Numbered from the stretch's first letter, positions 15,519 to 24,008 are shown. The stretch is 37,712 nt of DNA from Burkholderiaceae bacterium (GCA_019234815.1 JAFALA010000034.1:1-37712); one strand, 5' to 3'. A program made the numbers and translations. Notes: generated by a model not told the origin, from the sequence alone.

Positions 15519-15562
15519 ATTTAAATACATTGAAAATATCTTATAAATATATTTAAATACAT
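15519..15562 (+). promoter_or_regulatory. Promoter with paired 12-base repeats before the hydroxyproline cluster
   Basis: ATTTAAATACAT occurs identically at 15519-15530 and 15551-15562, 32 bases apart (three helical turns), in a very AT-rich patch within GC-rich DNA. A possible sigma-70 promoter fits between and over them: TTGAAA at 15530-15535, 17 bases, TTAAAT at 15553-15558. The downstream repeat covers the -10 and the upstream one abuts the -35, as expected for a repressor operator. The GntR-type protein encoded at the end of the cluster is the natural candidate. Confidence 0.55.
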
Positions 15563-15625
15563 ACCGAGGCCACCGCGAACGAAGCTGTCAGCCCCCCCCT
15601 CGACGCAGCAAGAAAGGACATCCTC

Positions 15626-16540
15626 ATGACCATCACCCACTGGACTGGCATCTTCCCCGCCGTCACCACCAAGTTCCACGCCGACGAGCGCATCGATGCC
15701 GAAGGCACCGCCAAGCACATCGATTTCCAGATCCGCAATGGCATCCATGGCGTGATCACCTGCGGCTCGCTCGGCGAAGCCAGCACCCTGACGCTGGAGG
15801 AAAAACTCGACGTCGCCCGCATCGCACTGGACGCCTCGGGCGGCCGCGTGCCGGTGCTCGCCAATGTGTCCGAGACCAGCACGCGCGAGGCGCTGCGCTA
15901 TATCGAGGGCGCCAACAAGCTGGGCGTGGCCGGTTACATGCTCATGCCCTCGGTCATCTACGTGGCCGATGCCCGCGAAGCCATGGCCAATGTGCGCGTC
16001 ATGGCCCATGCCGCGCAAAAACCCTGCATGGTCTACAACAACCCGGTCGCCTACCGCGTCGACCTCAAGCCCGAGCACATGGCCGAACTGGCCGATTGCG
16101 AATGGCTGACCTCGGTCAAGGAAAGTACCGGCGACATCCGCCGCGTCACCGACCTGCGCAACACCGTGGGCGAACGCTACCAAATCTTCATGGGCGTGGA
16201 CGACCTCGCCTTCGAGGGCTTGGCCGTGGGCTGCGACGGCATGGTCGCCGGCGTGGGCTGCGCCATCCCCCGCGAAACCGTGGCCCTGTACGACTTGATG
16301 AAGGCCGGCAAGTTCGCCGAAGCGCTGGAGTTGTACCGCTGGATGGTGCCCATGCTGCACCTGGACGTTTCCAACAAGCTGGTCCAGAACCTGAAGCTGA
16401 TCGACGCCTTGTTCGGCGTCGGCACCGAGCACATGCGCCGTCCGCGCCTGCCCGTGGTCGGCGAAGAGCGCGCCTTCATCGAGCGTGTTGTGGGCCAGGC
16501 ACTGGCCACGCGCCCCGCGAAATACCAGTCACGCCACTGA
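15626..16540 (+). CDS. DapA-family aldolase/deaminase, probable 1-pyrroline-4-hydroxy-2-carboxylate deaminase
   Basis: A 304-residue member of the dihydrodipicolinate synthase/N-acetylneuraminate lyase family. The Schiff-base lysine is Lys165 (SVKESTGD) and the conserved tyrosine Tyr137 (MVYNNP); the pyruvate-carboxylate loop reads CGSLGEA (GSLGE in place of the DapA TTGE). In hydroxyproline degraders a DapA-family enzyme converts 1-pyrroline-4-hydroxy-2-carboxylate to alpha-ketoglutaric semialdehyde with loss of ammonia. The epimerase and dehydrogenase genes downstream make that the best assignment here and argue against lysine biosynthesis. ATG 15626 has AAAGGA seven bases upstream. It is the first gene after the AT-rich promoter, and the transporter genes follow after ~60 bases. 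Confidence 0.85.
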   Translation: MTITHWTGIFPAVTTKFHADERIDAEGTAKHIDFQIRNGIHGVITCGSLGEASTLTLEEKLDVARIALDASGGRVPVLANVSETSTREALRYIEGANKLGVAGYMLMPSVIYVADAREAMANVRVMAHAAQKPCMVYNNPVAYRVDLKPEHMAELADCEWLTSVKESTGDIRRVTDLRNTVGERYQIFMGVDDLAFEGLAVGCDGMVAGVGCAIPRETVALYDLMKAGKFAEALELYRWMVPMLHLDVSNKLVQNLKLIDALFGVGTEHMRRPRLPVVGEERAFIERVVGQALATRPAKYQSRH

Positions 16541-16602
16541 TTTGCGCGCCGGCACGGCCAGTCCCCGTGCCGTTCCTTGTTCCATCATCCGCCGGAATTC
16601 CA

Positions 16603-17424
16603 ATGAAACTGAACCCGTATCTGATCGCCGCTGGTGCCGTTTGCAGCCTGCTCATCGCTCAAACCGCATTTGCCGGCGACAAGCTCGACAGCATCATCGA
16701 ATCCGGCAAGCTGCGCTGCGCCGTGGTGCTGGACTTTCCGCCCATGGGCTCGCGCGACGCCAGCAACAACCCCGTCGGCTTCGACGTCGACTACTGCAAC
16801 GACCTGGCCAAGGTCCTGGGCGTGAAGGCCGAAATCGTCGACACCCCGTTTGCCGACCGCATTCCCGCCCTGACCTCGAACCGCGTCGACGTGATCGTGG
16901 GCTCGACCTCCGACACCCTGGAGCGTGCCAAGACGGTGGGCTTGAGCATTCCCTATTTTGCGTTTCAGCAGGTGGTGCTGACGCGCGATGGCAGCAGCAT
17001 CAAGAACTACGCCGATCTGAAAGGCCACCCGGTCGGCAACACCTCCAGCACCTACGAGGCGATCGCGTTGGAGAAAGACGTCAAGGCCTGGAACAACGCC
17101 AAGGGAAGCTTTCGCGCCTACCAGAACCAGGCCGACACCCTCCTGGCCGTCTCTCAGGGCCATATCGACGCCACGGTCGTGAGCAACACCGTCGCTCAAT
17201 CGTCGATCAAGTCCGGCAAGTACAAAGGCCTCAAGGTGGTCGGCAACGCGCCCTACGTGATCGACTACGTCTCGCTCGCCGTCAAACGCAGCGAGTACGG
17301 CCTGATCAACTACCTGAACCTGTTCGTCAACCAACAGGTGCGCACCGGGCGCTACCACGAGTTGTATGAAAAATGGGTCGGCGGCAAGGCGCCCGAGCTG
17401 ATCATCCCGAACGTCTATTACTAA
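16603..17424 (+). CDS. Amino-acid ABC transporter, periplasmic substrate-binding protein
   Basis: A 273-residue family 3 solute-binding protein (SBP_bac_3). A clear Sec signal peptide is present: MKLNP, hydrophobic core to about residue 22, cleavage likely after AFA. The mature part begins DKLDSIIESGKLRCAVVLDFPPMGS and contains GFDVDYCNDLAKVLG, PALTSNRVDVIVGS and LKGHPVGNTSSTYEAI, the standard lobes of polar amino-acid binders. It is followed by two permeases and an ATPase, completing an importer. Its position inside the hydroxyproline cluster suggests hydroxyproline or its epimer as ligand, which is inference. The 57-base gap to the next gene is the largest within the transporter. Confidence 0.93.
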   Translation: MKLNPYLIAAGAVCSLLIAQTAFAGDKLDSIIESGKLRCAVVLDFPPMGSRDASNNPVGFDVDYCNDLAKVLGVKAEIVDTPFADRIPALTSNRVDVIVGSTSDTLERAKTVGLSIPYFAFQQVVLTRDGSSIKNYADLKGHPVGNTSSTYEAIALEKDVKAWNNAKGSFRAYQNQADTLLAVSQGHIDATVVSNTVAQSSIKSGKYKGLKVVGNAPYVIDYVSLAVKRSEYGLINYLNLFVNQQVRTGRYHELYEKWVGGKAPELIIPNVYY

Positions 17425-17481
17425 AAGAAGCGGGGCCTGCGCATTCGGGCCCGGCCTTGGCACCGCGGGAGACACGGTCAG

Positions 17482-18153
17482 ATGGACGAATTCGATTACA
17501 CCTTTCAATGGGCACAGGCGCTCAAGGCCTGGCCCGACATGCTGGCAGGCGCCTGGGTCACCGTGGAGACTGCGATGCTGTCCATGTGTCTCGGCGTGCT
17601 GATCGCCTTGGCGCTGACCCCGATGCGCGCCAGCAAGCTCATGCCGCTGCGCTGGTTCGGCAATGCCTGGGTGTCGGTGGCGCGCAATACCCCCTCGCTG
17701 TTCCAGATCTATCTGCTGTATTTCGGATTGGGCTCGTTCAGTGTGCACATCAGCTCATGGGCGGCGCTGCTGGCGGGCATCAGCTTCAACAACGCGGGCT
17801 ACCTGGCCGAAAACTTTCGCGGCGGACTCAAGGCCGTGCCGCACACGCAGATCCGCGCAGCCAGGTCGCTGGGCATGACGGCGTTCCAGACCTACCGCCT
17901 GATCGTCGTGCCGCAGCTGCTGCACATCGTGTTCTACCCGCTGACCAACCAGATGGTGTGGGCAATTCTGATGACATCGCTGGGCGTGGTGGTCGGCCTG
18001 AACGACGATCTGACCGGCGTCACGCAGGACTACAACGTGCGGACCTTCCGCACCTTCGAGTTCTTTGCCATCGCCGCCGCCCTGTACTACGTCATGGCCA
18101 AGTCGATGGTCCTGAGCTCGCGCCTGCTGGGCTGGCGCCTGTTCCGTTACTGA
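17482..18153 (+). CDS. Amino-acid ABC transporter permease 1
   Basis: A 223-residue inner-membrane permease of the His/Glu/Gln/Arg/opine type. Hydrophobic segments occur near residues 20-45, 55-80, 85-105 and 180-205. The TM-proximal motif VARNTPSLFQIYLLYFGLG and the EAA loop NNAGYLAENFRGGLKAVPHTQIRAARSLGMTAFQTY, which docks on the ATPase, are both present. ATG 17482 has GGGAGA upstream. The second permease starts ten bases after this stop, with its ribosome site overlapping the stop codon. Confidence 0.92.
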   Translation: MDEFDYTFQWAQALKAWPDMLAGAWVTVETAMLSMCLGVLIALALTPMRASKLMPLRWFGNAWVSVARNTPSLFQIYLLYFGLGSFSVHISSWAALLAGISFNNAGYLAENFRGGLKAVPHTQIRAARSLGMTAFQTYRLIVVPQLLHIVFYPLTNQMVWAILMTSLGVVVGLNDDLTGVTQDYNVRTFRTFEFFAIAAALYYVMAKSMVLSSRLLGWRLFRY

Positions 18154-18163
18154 GGTAGCAGCC

Positions 18164-18814
18164 ATGTTCGAGACCAGTTTCACGGCTTCCGATTTCCAGT
18201 TCATGCTTGCAGGTGCCGGCGTCACATTGAAATTGACACTGTGGGCCATGCTGCTGGGCACCGTGGCGGGCCTTGTGTTCGGCCTGCTGCGCGCCACGCT
18301 GCCACATCTGAGCCTTCCGCTGGGTTGGCTGCTGGACCTGTTCCGCAGCGTGCCGCTGCTGATCCAGTTCGTGCTCTTCAACTCGGCCAAGAGCATCGTC
18401 AACCTGGACTGGAGCGCGTTCGAGGTCGGCGCGCTCGTGCTGGCAATCTACACTGCCGCGTACTGCACCGAGATCGTGCGCAGCGGCATCCTGGCCGTGC
18501 CTCCCAACGTCATCCACGCGGCGCGCTCGCTGGGCATGAGCTACATCCAGGCACTGACGCACGTGACCCTGCCCATGGCCGCGCGGGTCGCTTTCTCAGG
18601 CTGGATCAACCTGGCCTTGAGCGTGATGAAGGACACCTCGCTGGTGATGTGGATAGGCATCGTCGAACTGCTGCGCGCCTCGCAAACCATCATCACGCGC
18701 ATCCAGGAGCCGCTGCTGGTGCTGTGCATCGCCGGCACCGTGTACTACGTCATGAGCTGGGGCGTCGCAGCGCTCAGCGCCAAGGTGGAAAGAAAGTGGA
18801 ACGAAAATGATTGA
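18164..18814 (+). CDS. Amino-acid ABC transporter permease 2
   Basis: A 216-residue second permease, paralogous to the first. It shows LAGAGVTLKLTLWAMLLGTVAGLVFGLLRA, the FRSVPLLIQFVLF motif and an EAA loop CTEIVRSGILAVPPNVIHAARSLGMSYIQAL. The two permeases probably form a heterodimeric channel. The ribosome site GAGG is formed by the stop of the first permease gene, and its own 3' end overlaps the ATPase gene by eight bases, so all three are translationally coupled. Confidence 0.92.
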   Translation: MFETSFTASDFQFMLAGAGVTLKLTLWAMLLGTVAGLVFGLLRATLPHLSLPLGWLLDLFRSVPLLIQFVLFNSAKSIVNLDWSAFEVGALVLAIYTAAYCTEIVRSGILAVPPNVIHAARSLGMSYIQALTHVTLPMAARVAFSGWINLALSVMKDTSLVMWIGIVELLRASQTIITRIQEPLLVLCIAGTVYYVMSWGVAALSAKVERKWNEND

Positions 18815-19529
18815 GATCGACAAGGTACACAAGTCCTTCGGCAAGGTCGAGGTCGTCAAAGGCGTGAGCATGACAGTGGAAAAGGGAGAGGTCCTGTCCA
18901 TCATCGGCGGATCGGGTTCGGGCAAATCCACCCTGCTGATGTGCATCAACGGGCTGGAGCCGATACAAGGCGGCGCCATCCGGGTGGATGGCATCGACGT
19001 GCACGCCAGGAGCACCAACCTGAACGAACTGCGCAAGCGCATCGGCATCGTGTTCCAGCAGTGGAACGCATTCCCGCACCTGACCGTGATAGAAAACGTG
19101 ATGCTGGCGCCGCGCAAGGTGCTGGGCAAAAGCAAGGCCGAGGCCGAGGAGATCGCGGTGCGCCAGCTGACCCACGTAGGCCTGCGGGAAAAACTCAAGA
19201 CCTTCCCGGGCAAGCTGTCCGGCGGCCAGCAGCAGCGCATGGCGATTGCCCGCGCCCTGGCCATGTCGCCCGAGTACATGCTGTTTGACGAAGTGACCTC
19301 GGCACTCGATCCGCAACTCGTCGGCGAAGTGCTGGACACCATGCGCATGCTGTCCGACGAAGGCATGACTATGATCCTGGTGACGCACGAGATCCGCTTT
19401 GCACGCGACGTATCCGACCGGGTGGCGTTCTTCCGCAAGGGCGTGATCCACGAGATCGGCACGCCCGATCAGGTGATGGGCAACCCATCCCGGCCCGAAA
19501 CGGCCGAATTCCTCAAGTCCACCCATTGA
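18807..19529 (+). CDS. Amino-acid ABC transporter ATP-binding protein
   Basis: A 240-residue ABC ATPase of the polar amino-acid uptake group (GlnQ/HisP-like). Walker A is GGSGSGKST (about 32-40), Q-loop [12 protein letters not shown], signature [15 protein letters not shown], Walker [20 protein letters not shown] and H-loop VTHE. The residue after the Walker B glutamate is Val where many relatives have Pro (DEPTSALD); both occur in the family. It overlaps the end of the second permease gene and precedes the epimerase by 20 bases, tying transport to catabolism. Confidence 0.95.
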   Translation: MIEIDKVHKSFGKVEVVKGVSMTVEKGEVLSIIGGSGSGKSTLLMCINGLEPIQGGAIRVDGIDVHARSTNLNELRKRIGIVFQQWNAFPHLTVIENVMLAPRKVLGKSKAEAEEIAVRQLTHVGLREKLKTFPGKLSGGQQQRMAIARALAMSPEYMLFDEVTSALDPQLVGEVLDTMRMLSDEGMTMILVTHEIRFARDVSDRVAFFRKGVIHEIGTPDQVMGNPSRPETAEFLKSTH

Positions 19530-19549
19530 GACCGCCTGGAGCACGTCCC

Positions 19550-20485
19550 ATGAAGAGAATCAAGGTCATCGACTCGCACACCGGCGGCGAACCCACGCGC
19601 CTGGTCATCGACGGTTTCCCCAATCTGGGCAGCGGCAGCATGGCCGAGCGCCTGCAGCGCCTGGCCCTGGAGCATGACGGCTGGCGTGCCGCCACCGTGC
19701 TGGAGCCGCGCGGCAGCGATGTGGTGGTCGGTGCGCTGCTGTGCGAGCCGGTGGATCCGGCCAATGCCTGCGGCGTGATCTTTTTCAACAACGCCGGCTA
19801 CCTCGGCATGTGCGGGCACGGCACCATAGGCCTGGTCGCCTCGCTGGCCCATCTGGGCCGCATCGGCCCCGGCACGCATGGCATCGAGACGCCGGCCGGC
19901 CATGTCAGCGCCGTGCTGCACGACGATGGCTCGGTCAGCGTGCGCAACGTGCCGGCCTACCGCCATCTCCGCCAGGTCGAAGTCCGCGTGCCCGGCCAGG
20001 GCACGGTGCGCGGCGACGTAGCCTGGGGCGGCAACTGGTTCTTCCTCGTCAGCGAACACGGCCAGCGCGTCGCCGGCGACAACGTCGAGGCCCTGACCGC
20101 CTACGCCTGGGCGGTGCGCGAGGCCCTGGGCGCCCAGGGCATCACCGGGGCAGCCGGCGCCGAGATCGACCACATCGAGCTGTTCGCCGATGACGACAAA
20201 GGCGCCGACAGCCGCAGCTTCGTGCTCTGCCCCGGCAAGGCCTACGACCGCTCGCCCTGCGGCACCGGCACCAGCGCCAAGATCGCCTGCCTGGCCGCCG
20301 ACTGCAAGCTGCAACCGGGAGCGCCCTGGCGGCAGGCCAGCGTCATCGGCAGCGAATTCATCGCCCGCTACGAGGTGCAAGACGGCAAGATCATCCCGAC
20401 GATACGCGGACGCGCCCATGTGTGTGCCGAAGCCACGCTATTGATTGACGACAAGGATCCGTTCGCATGGGGCATCAGACTGTGA
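19550..20485 (+). CDS. 4-hydroxyproline 2-epimerase (proline racemase family)
   Basis: A 311-residue cofactor-independent epimerase that interconverts trans-4-hydroxy-L-proline and cis-4-hydroxy-D-proline, the first step of bacterial hydroxyproline catabolism. Both catalytic cysteines are present: Cys88 in MCGHGTIG and Cys237 in [11 protein letters not shown]. That pair marks racemases and epimerases and excludes trans-3-hydroxy-L-proline dehydratases, which have Thr at the second site. The N-terminal [18 protein letters not shown] is also diagnostic. The Pseudomonas aeruginosa counterpart is LhpA. It stands between the importer and the dehydrogenase genes, all on one strand with short gaps. 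Confidence 0.93.
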   Translation: MKRIKVIDSHTGGEPTRLVIDGFPNLGSGSMAERLQRLALEHDGWRAATVLEPRGSDVVVGALLCEPVDPANACGVIFFNNAGYLGMCGHGTIGLVASLAHLGRIGPGTHGIETPAGHVSAVLHDDGSVSVRNVPAYRHLRQVEVRVPGQGTVRGDVAWGGNWFFLVSEHGQRVAGDNVEALTAYAWAVREALGAQGITGAAGAEIDHIELFADDDKGADSRSFVLCPGKAYDRSPCGTGTSAKIACLAADCKLQPGAPWRQASVIGSEFIARYEVQDGKIIPTIRGRAHVCAEATLLIDDKDPFAWGIRL

Positions 20486-20522
20486 TGCATCGCACCGGGC
20501 GCACGCACTGAACGTGGCGGAC

Positions 20523-21626
20523 ATGGATGCCGACGTGATCGTGATCGGCGCCGGCATCGTCGGCGCCGCCTGCGCGCGCGAGCTGGCCCGGGCGGGCAGG
20601 CGCGTGCTGGTGCTGGATGCCGGCCCGAGCGCCTACCGCGGCGCCACGCATGCCGGCATGGGCCATCTGGTGCTGATGGACGACAACCCGGCCGAACTGG
20701 CGCTGTGCCGCGACTCCTTGCAGCAGTGGCGCGCACTGGCCCCGGAGATGCCCGAGGATTGCGCCTACACCCCTTGCGGCACGCTGTGGATCGCTGCCAA
20801 CGAGGCGGAAATGGCGGAGGCCGGGCGCAAGCAAGCCGGCCTGCGCGAACATGGATTCGACAGTGCCCTGCTGAATGCCGCCGAGCTGAGGGATACCGAG
20901 CCGGCCTTGCGCGCGGACCTGGCCGGCGCCCTGAAGGTGCCGAGCGATGCCATCGTCTATGCCCCCAACGCGGCCAGGTGGATGCTGCAGCAGCCTGGCA
21001 TTCGGCTCGAAACGGCCCAAGTCCGCGCCATCGAAGAGCACGGCGTTGTGCTCCATGGCGGCAGCCAACGCCGCGCACCGGCCGTGGTGCTGGCGGCCGG
21101 ACTGCAGGCCACCGACTTCTGCCCGGAACTGCCGATCCGTGCCAAGAAAGGCCATCTGGCCATCACGGACCGTTATCCCGGCACGGTGCGCCACCAGTTG
21201 GTCGAGCTGGGCTACATCAGCAGCGCCCACCATGCGCAAGAAGCCTCGGTGGCCTTCAATGCCCAGCCGCGCCCCACGGGACAGCTGCTGCTGGGCTCGT
21301 CGCGCCAGTTCGACACCACCGACCCCGCGGTCGAGTGGCCCATGCTGCAGCGCATGCTGCGGCGCAGCCTGTCCTACTTGCCAGGCCTGGCGGACCTCAA
21401 CGTGATCCGCTGCTGGACCGGCTTTCGCGCCGCCACGCCCGACAGCCTGCCCATCATCGGACCGCATCCGACGCACCCAGGCCTGTGGCTGGCCGTCGGT
21501 CATGAAGGCCTGGGCGTGACCACTGCGCCAGGCACGGCGCGGCTGCTGGCGGCGCAGATCACCGGCGCTGCCCCACCCTTCGACGCCCGACCCTATCTTG
21601 CACAACGCTTCGAGGAACTGCCATGA
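20523..21626 (+). CDS. FAD-dependent D-hydroxyproline dehydrogenase, DAAO-type subunit
   Basis: A ~367-residue D-amino-acid-oxidase-fold flavoprotein. The FAD motif VIVIGAGIVGAACARELARAG is at the extreme N terminus, with CWTGFRAATPDSLPIIGPHP and GLWLAVGHEGLGVTTAPGTARLLAAQI near the C terminus. In Pseudomonas and relatives such a protein joins a small ferredoxin-like subunit and an FAD/NAD-type subunit to oxidise cis-4-hydroxy-D-proline to 1-pyrroline-4-hydroxy-2-carboxylate. The next two genes encode exactly those partners, with ATGA overlaps. The start is ATG 20523 or GTG 20514; no strong ribosome site decides. Electrons probably go to the respiratory chain. Confidence 0.88.
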   Translation: MDADVIVIGAGIVGAACARELARAGRRVLVLDAGPSAYRGATHAGMGHLVLMDDNPAELALCRDSLQQWRALAPEMPEDCAYTPCGTLWIAANEAEMAEAGRKQAGLREHGFDSALLNAAELRDTEPALRADLAGALKVPSDAIVYAPNAARWMLQQPGIRLETAQVRAIEEHGVVLHGGSQRRAPAVVLAAGLQATDFCPELPIRAKKGHLAITDRYPGTVRHQLVELGYISSAHHAQEASVAFNAQPRPTGQLLLGSSRQFDTTDPAVEWPMLQRMLRRSLSYLPGLADLNVIRCWTGFRAATPDSLPIIGPHPTHPGLWLAVGHEGLGVTTAPGTARLLAAQITGAAPPFDARPYLAQRFEELP

Positions 21627-21886
21627 ACCGTGCAGACACCCTGGCCCTGATCCTGGACGGCCAGACCTTGCAGGTGCCCGCCGGCATCACCGTGGCGGCG
21701 GCCTTGGCGCAACGCCCGCCGGGGTGCAGCCGGGTTTCGGTGAGCGGCGAGAAGCGTGCGCCGTTCTGCGGCATGGGCATTTGCCACGAATGTAGCGTGT
21801 TGATCAACGGCCGGCGCCAACTGGCCTGCCAGACCCTGTGCGCGAACGACATGCGCGTGGATACGGGCACGGAGGCTGCGACATGA
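21623..21886 (+). CDS. (2Fe-2S)-binding small subunit of the D-hydroxyproline dehydrogenase
   Basis: An 87-residue ferredoxin-fold protein like HcnA. The cluster ligands are visible as C-x4-C-x2-C-x11-C in PFCGMGICHEC...LACQT. Its ATG overlaps the stop of the DAAO-type gene (ATGA), and its own stop overlaps the next start in the same way, so the three subunits are coupled. By analogy with the Lhp and Hcn complexes it would pass electrons between flavin centres. Confidence 0.9.
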   Translation: MNRADTLALILDGQTLQVPAGITVAAALAQRPPGCSRVSVSGEKRAPFCGMGICHECSVLINGRRQLACQTLCANDMRVDTGTEAAT

Positions 21887-23187
21887 CACCCCCCGAATCC
21901 AGCGCTGCCACCTGTGACGTGCTGATCGTCGGTGCCGGCCCAGCCGGCCTGGCGGCGGCACTGGCTGCAGCCCCTAGCGGCGCACGCATCGTGGTGCTGG
22001 ACGACAATCCGCGCCCCGGCGGCCAGCTGTGGCGCCATGGACCGTGCGCACGGCCTCCCCAAGCGGCCGAACGCATGCTGAAGGCTTTGGAAGGCCAGGC
22101 CAATGTCGGCATCCAAGGCGCGACGCGCGTCCTGGGCCCGGTTGCCGGCGAGGGCGGCGCGCAGGCCCTGTTGCTCGAGAACCCGGAACGTGGCTGGACG
22201 CAGCATTTCAAGACGCTGATCCTGTGCACGGGCGCGCGCGAACGCCTGCTGCCTTTTCCTGGCTGGACCCTGCCCGGCGTGACCGGCGCCGGCGGCCTGC
22301 AAGCGCTGATCAAGGGCGGTTTGCCTGTCCGCGGACAGCGCATCGTCATCGCCGGCAGCGGCCCGCTGCTGCTGGCCGCGGCAGCCACGGCCCGCGCACA
22401 TGGCGCGCAGATCGTGTGCGTGGCCGAGCAGGCACCGTTGAAATCGCTGGCCGCCTTCGCTGCTCATTTGCCACGCTGGCCTGGCAAGGCCTGGCAGGCG
22501 CTGACCCTGCTGGAGCCGCGCCTGTGCACCAGCAGCCATGTCATTGCGGCGCATGGACAGGACCAGCTGAGCGCCGTCACGCTGCAGCGCAATGGCCGGC
22601 AGATCCAGCTCGATTGCGAGCGCCTGGCCTGCGGCTTCGGGCTGGTGCCCAACGTCGCGCTGGGGCAGATGCTGGGCTGCGAGGTCGGCGTGAACGCCCA
22701 TGGCGAACAGGTGCTGAACACCGATCAATGGCAACGCACCTCGCTGCCCGGCATCCTGGCGGCCGGCGAATGCACGGGCTTCGGCGGCGGCGAACGCGCT
22801 CAGGCGCAAGGCCGCATCGCAGGCCATGTCGCGGTCGGCCAAATGAGCGCAGCCGGGCGCCAGGCGCCGGAGCGCAGGCGCTGGGAGCGCTTCGCGGCCC
22901 TGCTCCACCGCCATTTCTCCATGGACCCGCATCTCAAGTCCTTGCCTGAGGCCGGCACGCTGGTATGCCGCTGCGAGGATGTGCCGCATGCGCAGATGCA
23001 GGCCCACGCCGACTGGACAATGGCCAAGATGCACACGCGCTGCGGCATGGGCGCCTGCCAGGGCCGTATCTGCGGCACGGCCGCGCAATTCCTCTACGGC
23101 TGGACGCCGCCGACGCCGCGCTGGCCCCTGGTGCCCGCACGCCTGTCCACGCTGGCCGGGCAGTTCGACCCGGACGATCCACCCTAG
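21883..23187 (+). CDS. FAD/NAD(P)-type oxidoreductase with C-terminal [2Fe-2S] domain, dehydrogenase subunit
   Basis: A 434-residue HcnB-like subunit. It has an N-terminal dinucleotide motif DVLIVGAGPAGLAAALAA (about 12-29), TGARERLLPFPGWTLPGV, a second Rossmann motif IVIAGSGPLLL, and AAGECTGFGGGERAQAQGRIAG. A BFD-like iron-sulfur domain follows, with cysteines in CRCEDV (about 362-367) and RCGMGACQGRICG (about 386-398). Such chains pair with a DAAO-type subunit and a small 2Fe-2S protein in hydroxyproline dehydrogenases, opine oxidases and HCN synthase. The product of the cluster as a whole decides for hydroxyproline here. ATG 21883 overlaps the upstream stop. Confidence 0.9.
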   Translation: MTPPESSAATCDVLIVGAGPAGLAAALAAAPSGARIVVLDDNPRPGGQLWRHGPCARPPQAAERMLKALEGQANVGIQGATRVLGPVAGEGGAQALLLENPERGWTQHFKTLILCTGARERLLPFPGWTLPGVTGAGGLQALIKGGLPVRGQRIVIAGSGPLLLAAAATARAHGAQIVCVAEQAPLKSLAAFAAHLPRWPGKAWQALTLLEPRLCTSSHVIAAHGQDQLSAVTLQRNGRQIQLDCERLACGFGLVPNVALGQMLGCEVGVNAHGEQVLNTDQWQRTSLPGILAAGECTGFGGGERAQAQGRIAGHVAVGQMSAAGRQAPERRRWERFAALLHRHFSMDPHLKSLPEAGTLVCRCEDVPHAQMQAHADWTMAKMHTRCGMGACQGRICGTAAQFLYGWTPPTPRWPLVPARLSTLAGQFDPDDPP

Positions 23188-23210
23188 AGACGGTGCTACG
23201 CTAGCGCCAT

Positions 23211-23243
23211 TGAATGGCCCATGAATTGCCCCTGAATTGCCTC
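23211..23243. repeat. Three tandem 11-base repeats upstream of the GntR gene
   Basis: TGAATGGCCCA, TGAATTGCCCC and TGAATTGCCTC lie end to end at 23211, 23222 and 23233. The 11-base period is one helical turn. They sit 20 bases before the TTG start of the regulator gene, so they could be an autoregulatory site or influence translation. Confidence 0.5.
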
Positions 23244-23262
23244 ACCCGACCGGTTTTACCAA

Positions 23263-23958
23263 TTGCAGCACCCAGCCCCCACACCAGGCGCCAACGCATC
23301 GGCCGAAGCGACCAAGCCCCCGAGCAAGCGCCGCGCCGCGGACCTGGCCTACGACAGGATCGAATCGCTGATTTCAACGCTGGCGCTGGAGCCGGGACAA
23401 CCTGTCGTCGAAGCCGAAATCGCCGAGCAGATCGGCCTGGGCCGCACCCCCGTGCGCGAGGCCTTGCTGCGCATGGTCTCGATCGGCCTGATCGTTCAGC
23501 AGCCGCGCCGCGGCCTGCTGGTCTCGAACATCGACCTGGCCGAGCATCTGGACGTGATCCAGACGCGCCGCGTGCTCGAATACCTGATCGCCAGCTGCTC
23601 GGTCCGGCGCGCCACGACCGCCCAGCGCAAGAACATTGTGCAGTGCGCCGAGAAGATGATGCGGTCGGCCCAGCGCGGCAACCTGGACGGCTACATGCAG
23701 GCCGACCACGAACTCGACCTCGTCAACCACCAGGCCAGCCGCAACCTCTCGGCCGTCAAATGCGTGGTGCCGCTGGTCGTCATGTGCAGGCGCTTCTGGT
23801 ATGCCTACCAGCACGAAGGCGACATCGTCGAAGGCGCAAGCGCCCACCTGGCCCTGGCCCAGGGCATCGCCAGCGGCAATGAAGCGGCCGCGGTCGAAGG
23901 CGCCAAGCGCCTGATGGACTACCTGGAGCGCTTCGCCCTGCGGGTCATCAACAACTGA
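23263..23958 (+). CDS. GntR family transcriptional regulator (FadR subfamily, FCD domain)
   Basis: A 231-residue regulator. The winged HTH spans about residues 25-90 (AYDRIESLISTLALEPGQPV, IAEQIGLGRTPVREALLRMVSIGLI, RRGLLVSNID). The all-helical FCD effector domain follows, with AEHLDVIQTRRVLEYLIAS and the conserved DHELDLVNHQASRN. Such proteins are usually repressors released by a small carboxylate. The start is TTG 23263: an in-frame stop lies 30 bases upstream and the next Met is inside the HTH. The ribosome site is poor, so expression is probably low. It closes the hydroxyproline cluster and is its probable regulator, with the intermediate sensed unknown. Confidence 0.88.
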   Translation: MQHPAPTPGANASAEATKPPSKRRAADLAYDRIESLISTLALEPGQPVVEAEIAEQIGLGRTPVREALLRMVSIGLIVQQPRRGLLVSNIDLAEHLDVIQTRRVLEYLIASCSVRRATTAQRKNIVQCAEKMMRSAQRGNLDGYMQADHELDLVNHQASRNLSAVKCVVPLVVMCRRFWYAYQHEGDIVEGASAHLALAQGIASGNEAAAVEGAKRLMDYLERFALRVINN

Positions 23959-23982
23959 GGGGCTGGCGAAGTTGCCGACAAC

Positions 23983-24008
23983 GCTGCCGAAACTTCAGCA
24001 GCCTTTTC
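23983..24008 (+). terminator. Weak terminator-like hairpin after the GntR gene
   Basis: GCTGC (23983-23987) pairs with GCAGC (23998-24002), with inner GAA/TTC pairs, and CCTTTTCC follows. It is 25 bases past the regulator stop and may end the hydroxyproline transcript; the T-run is short. Confidence 0.35.
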
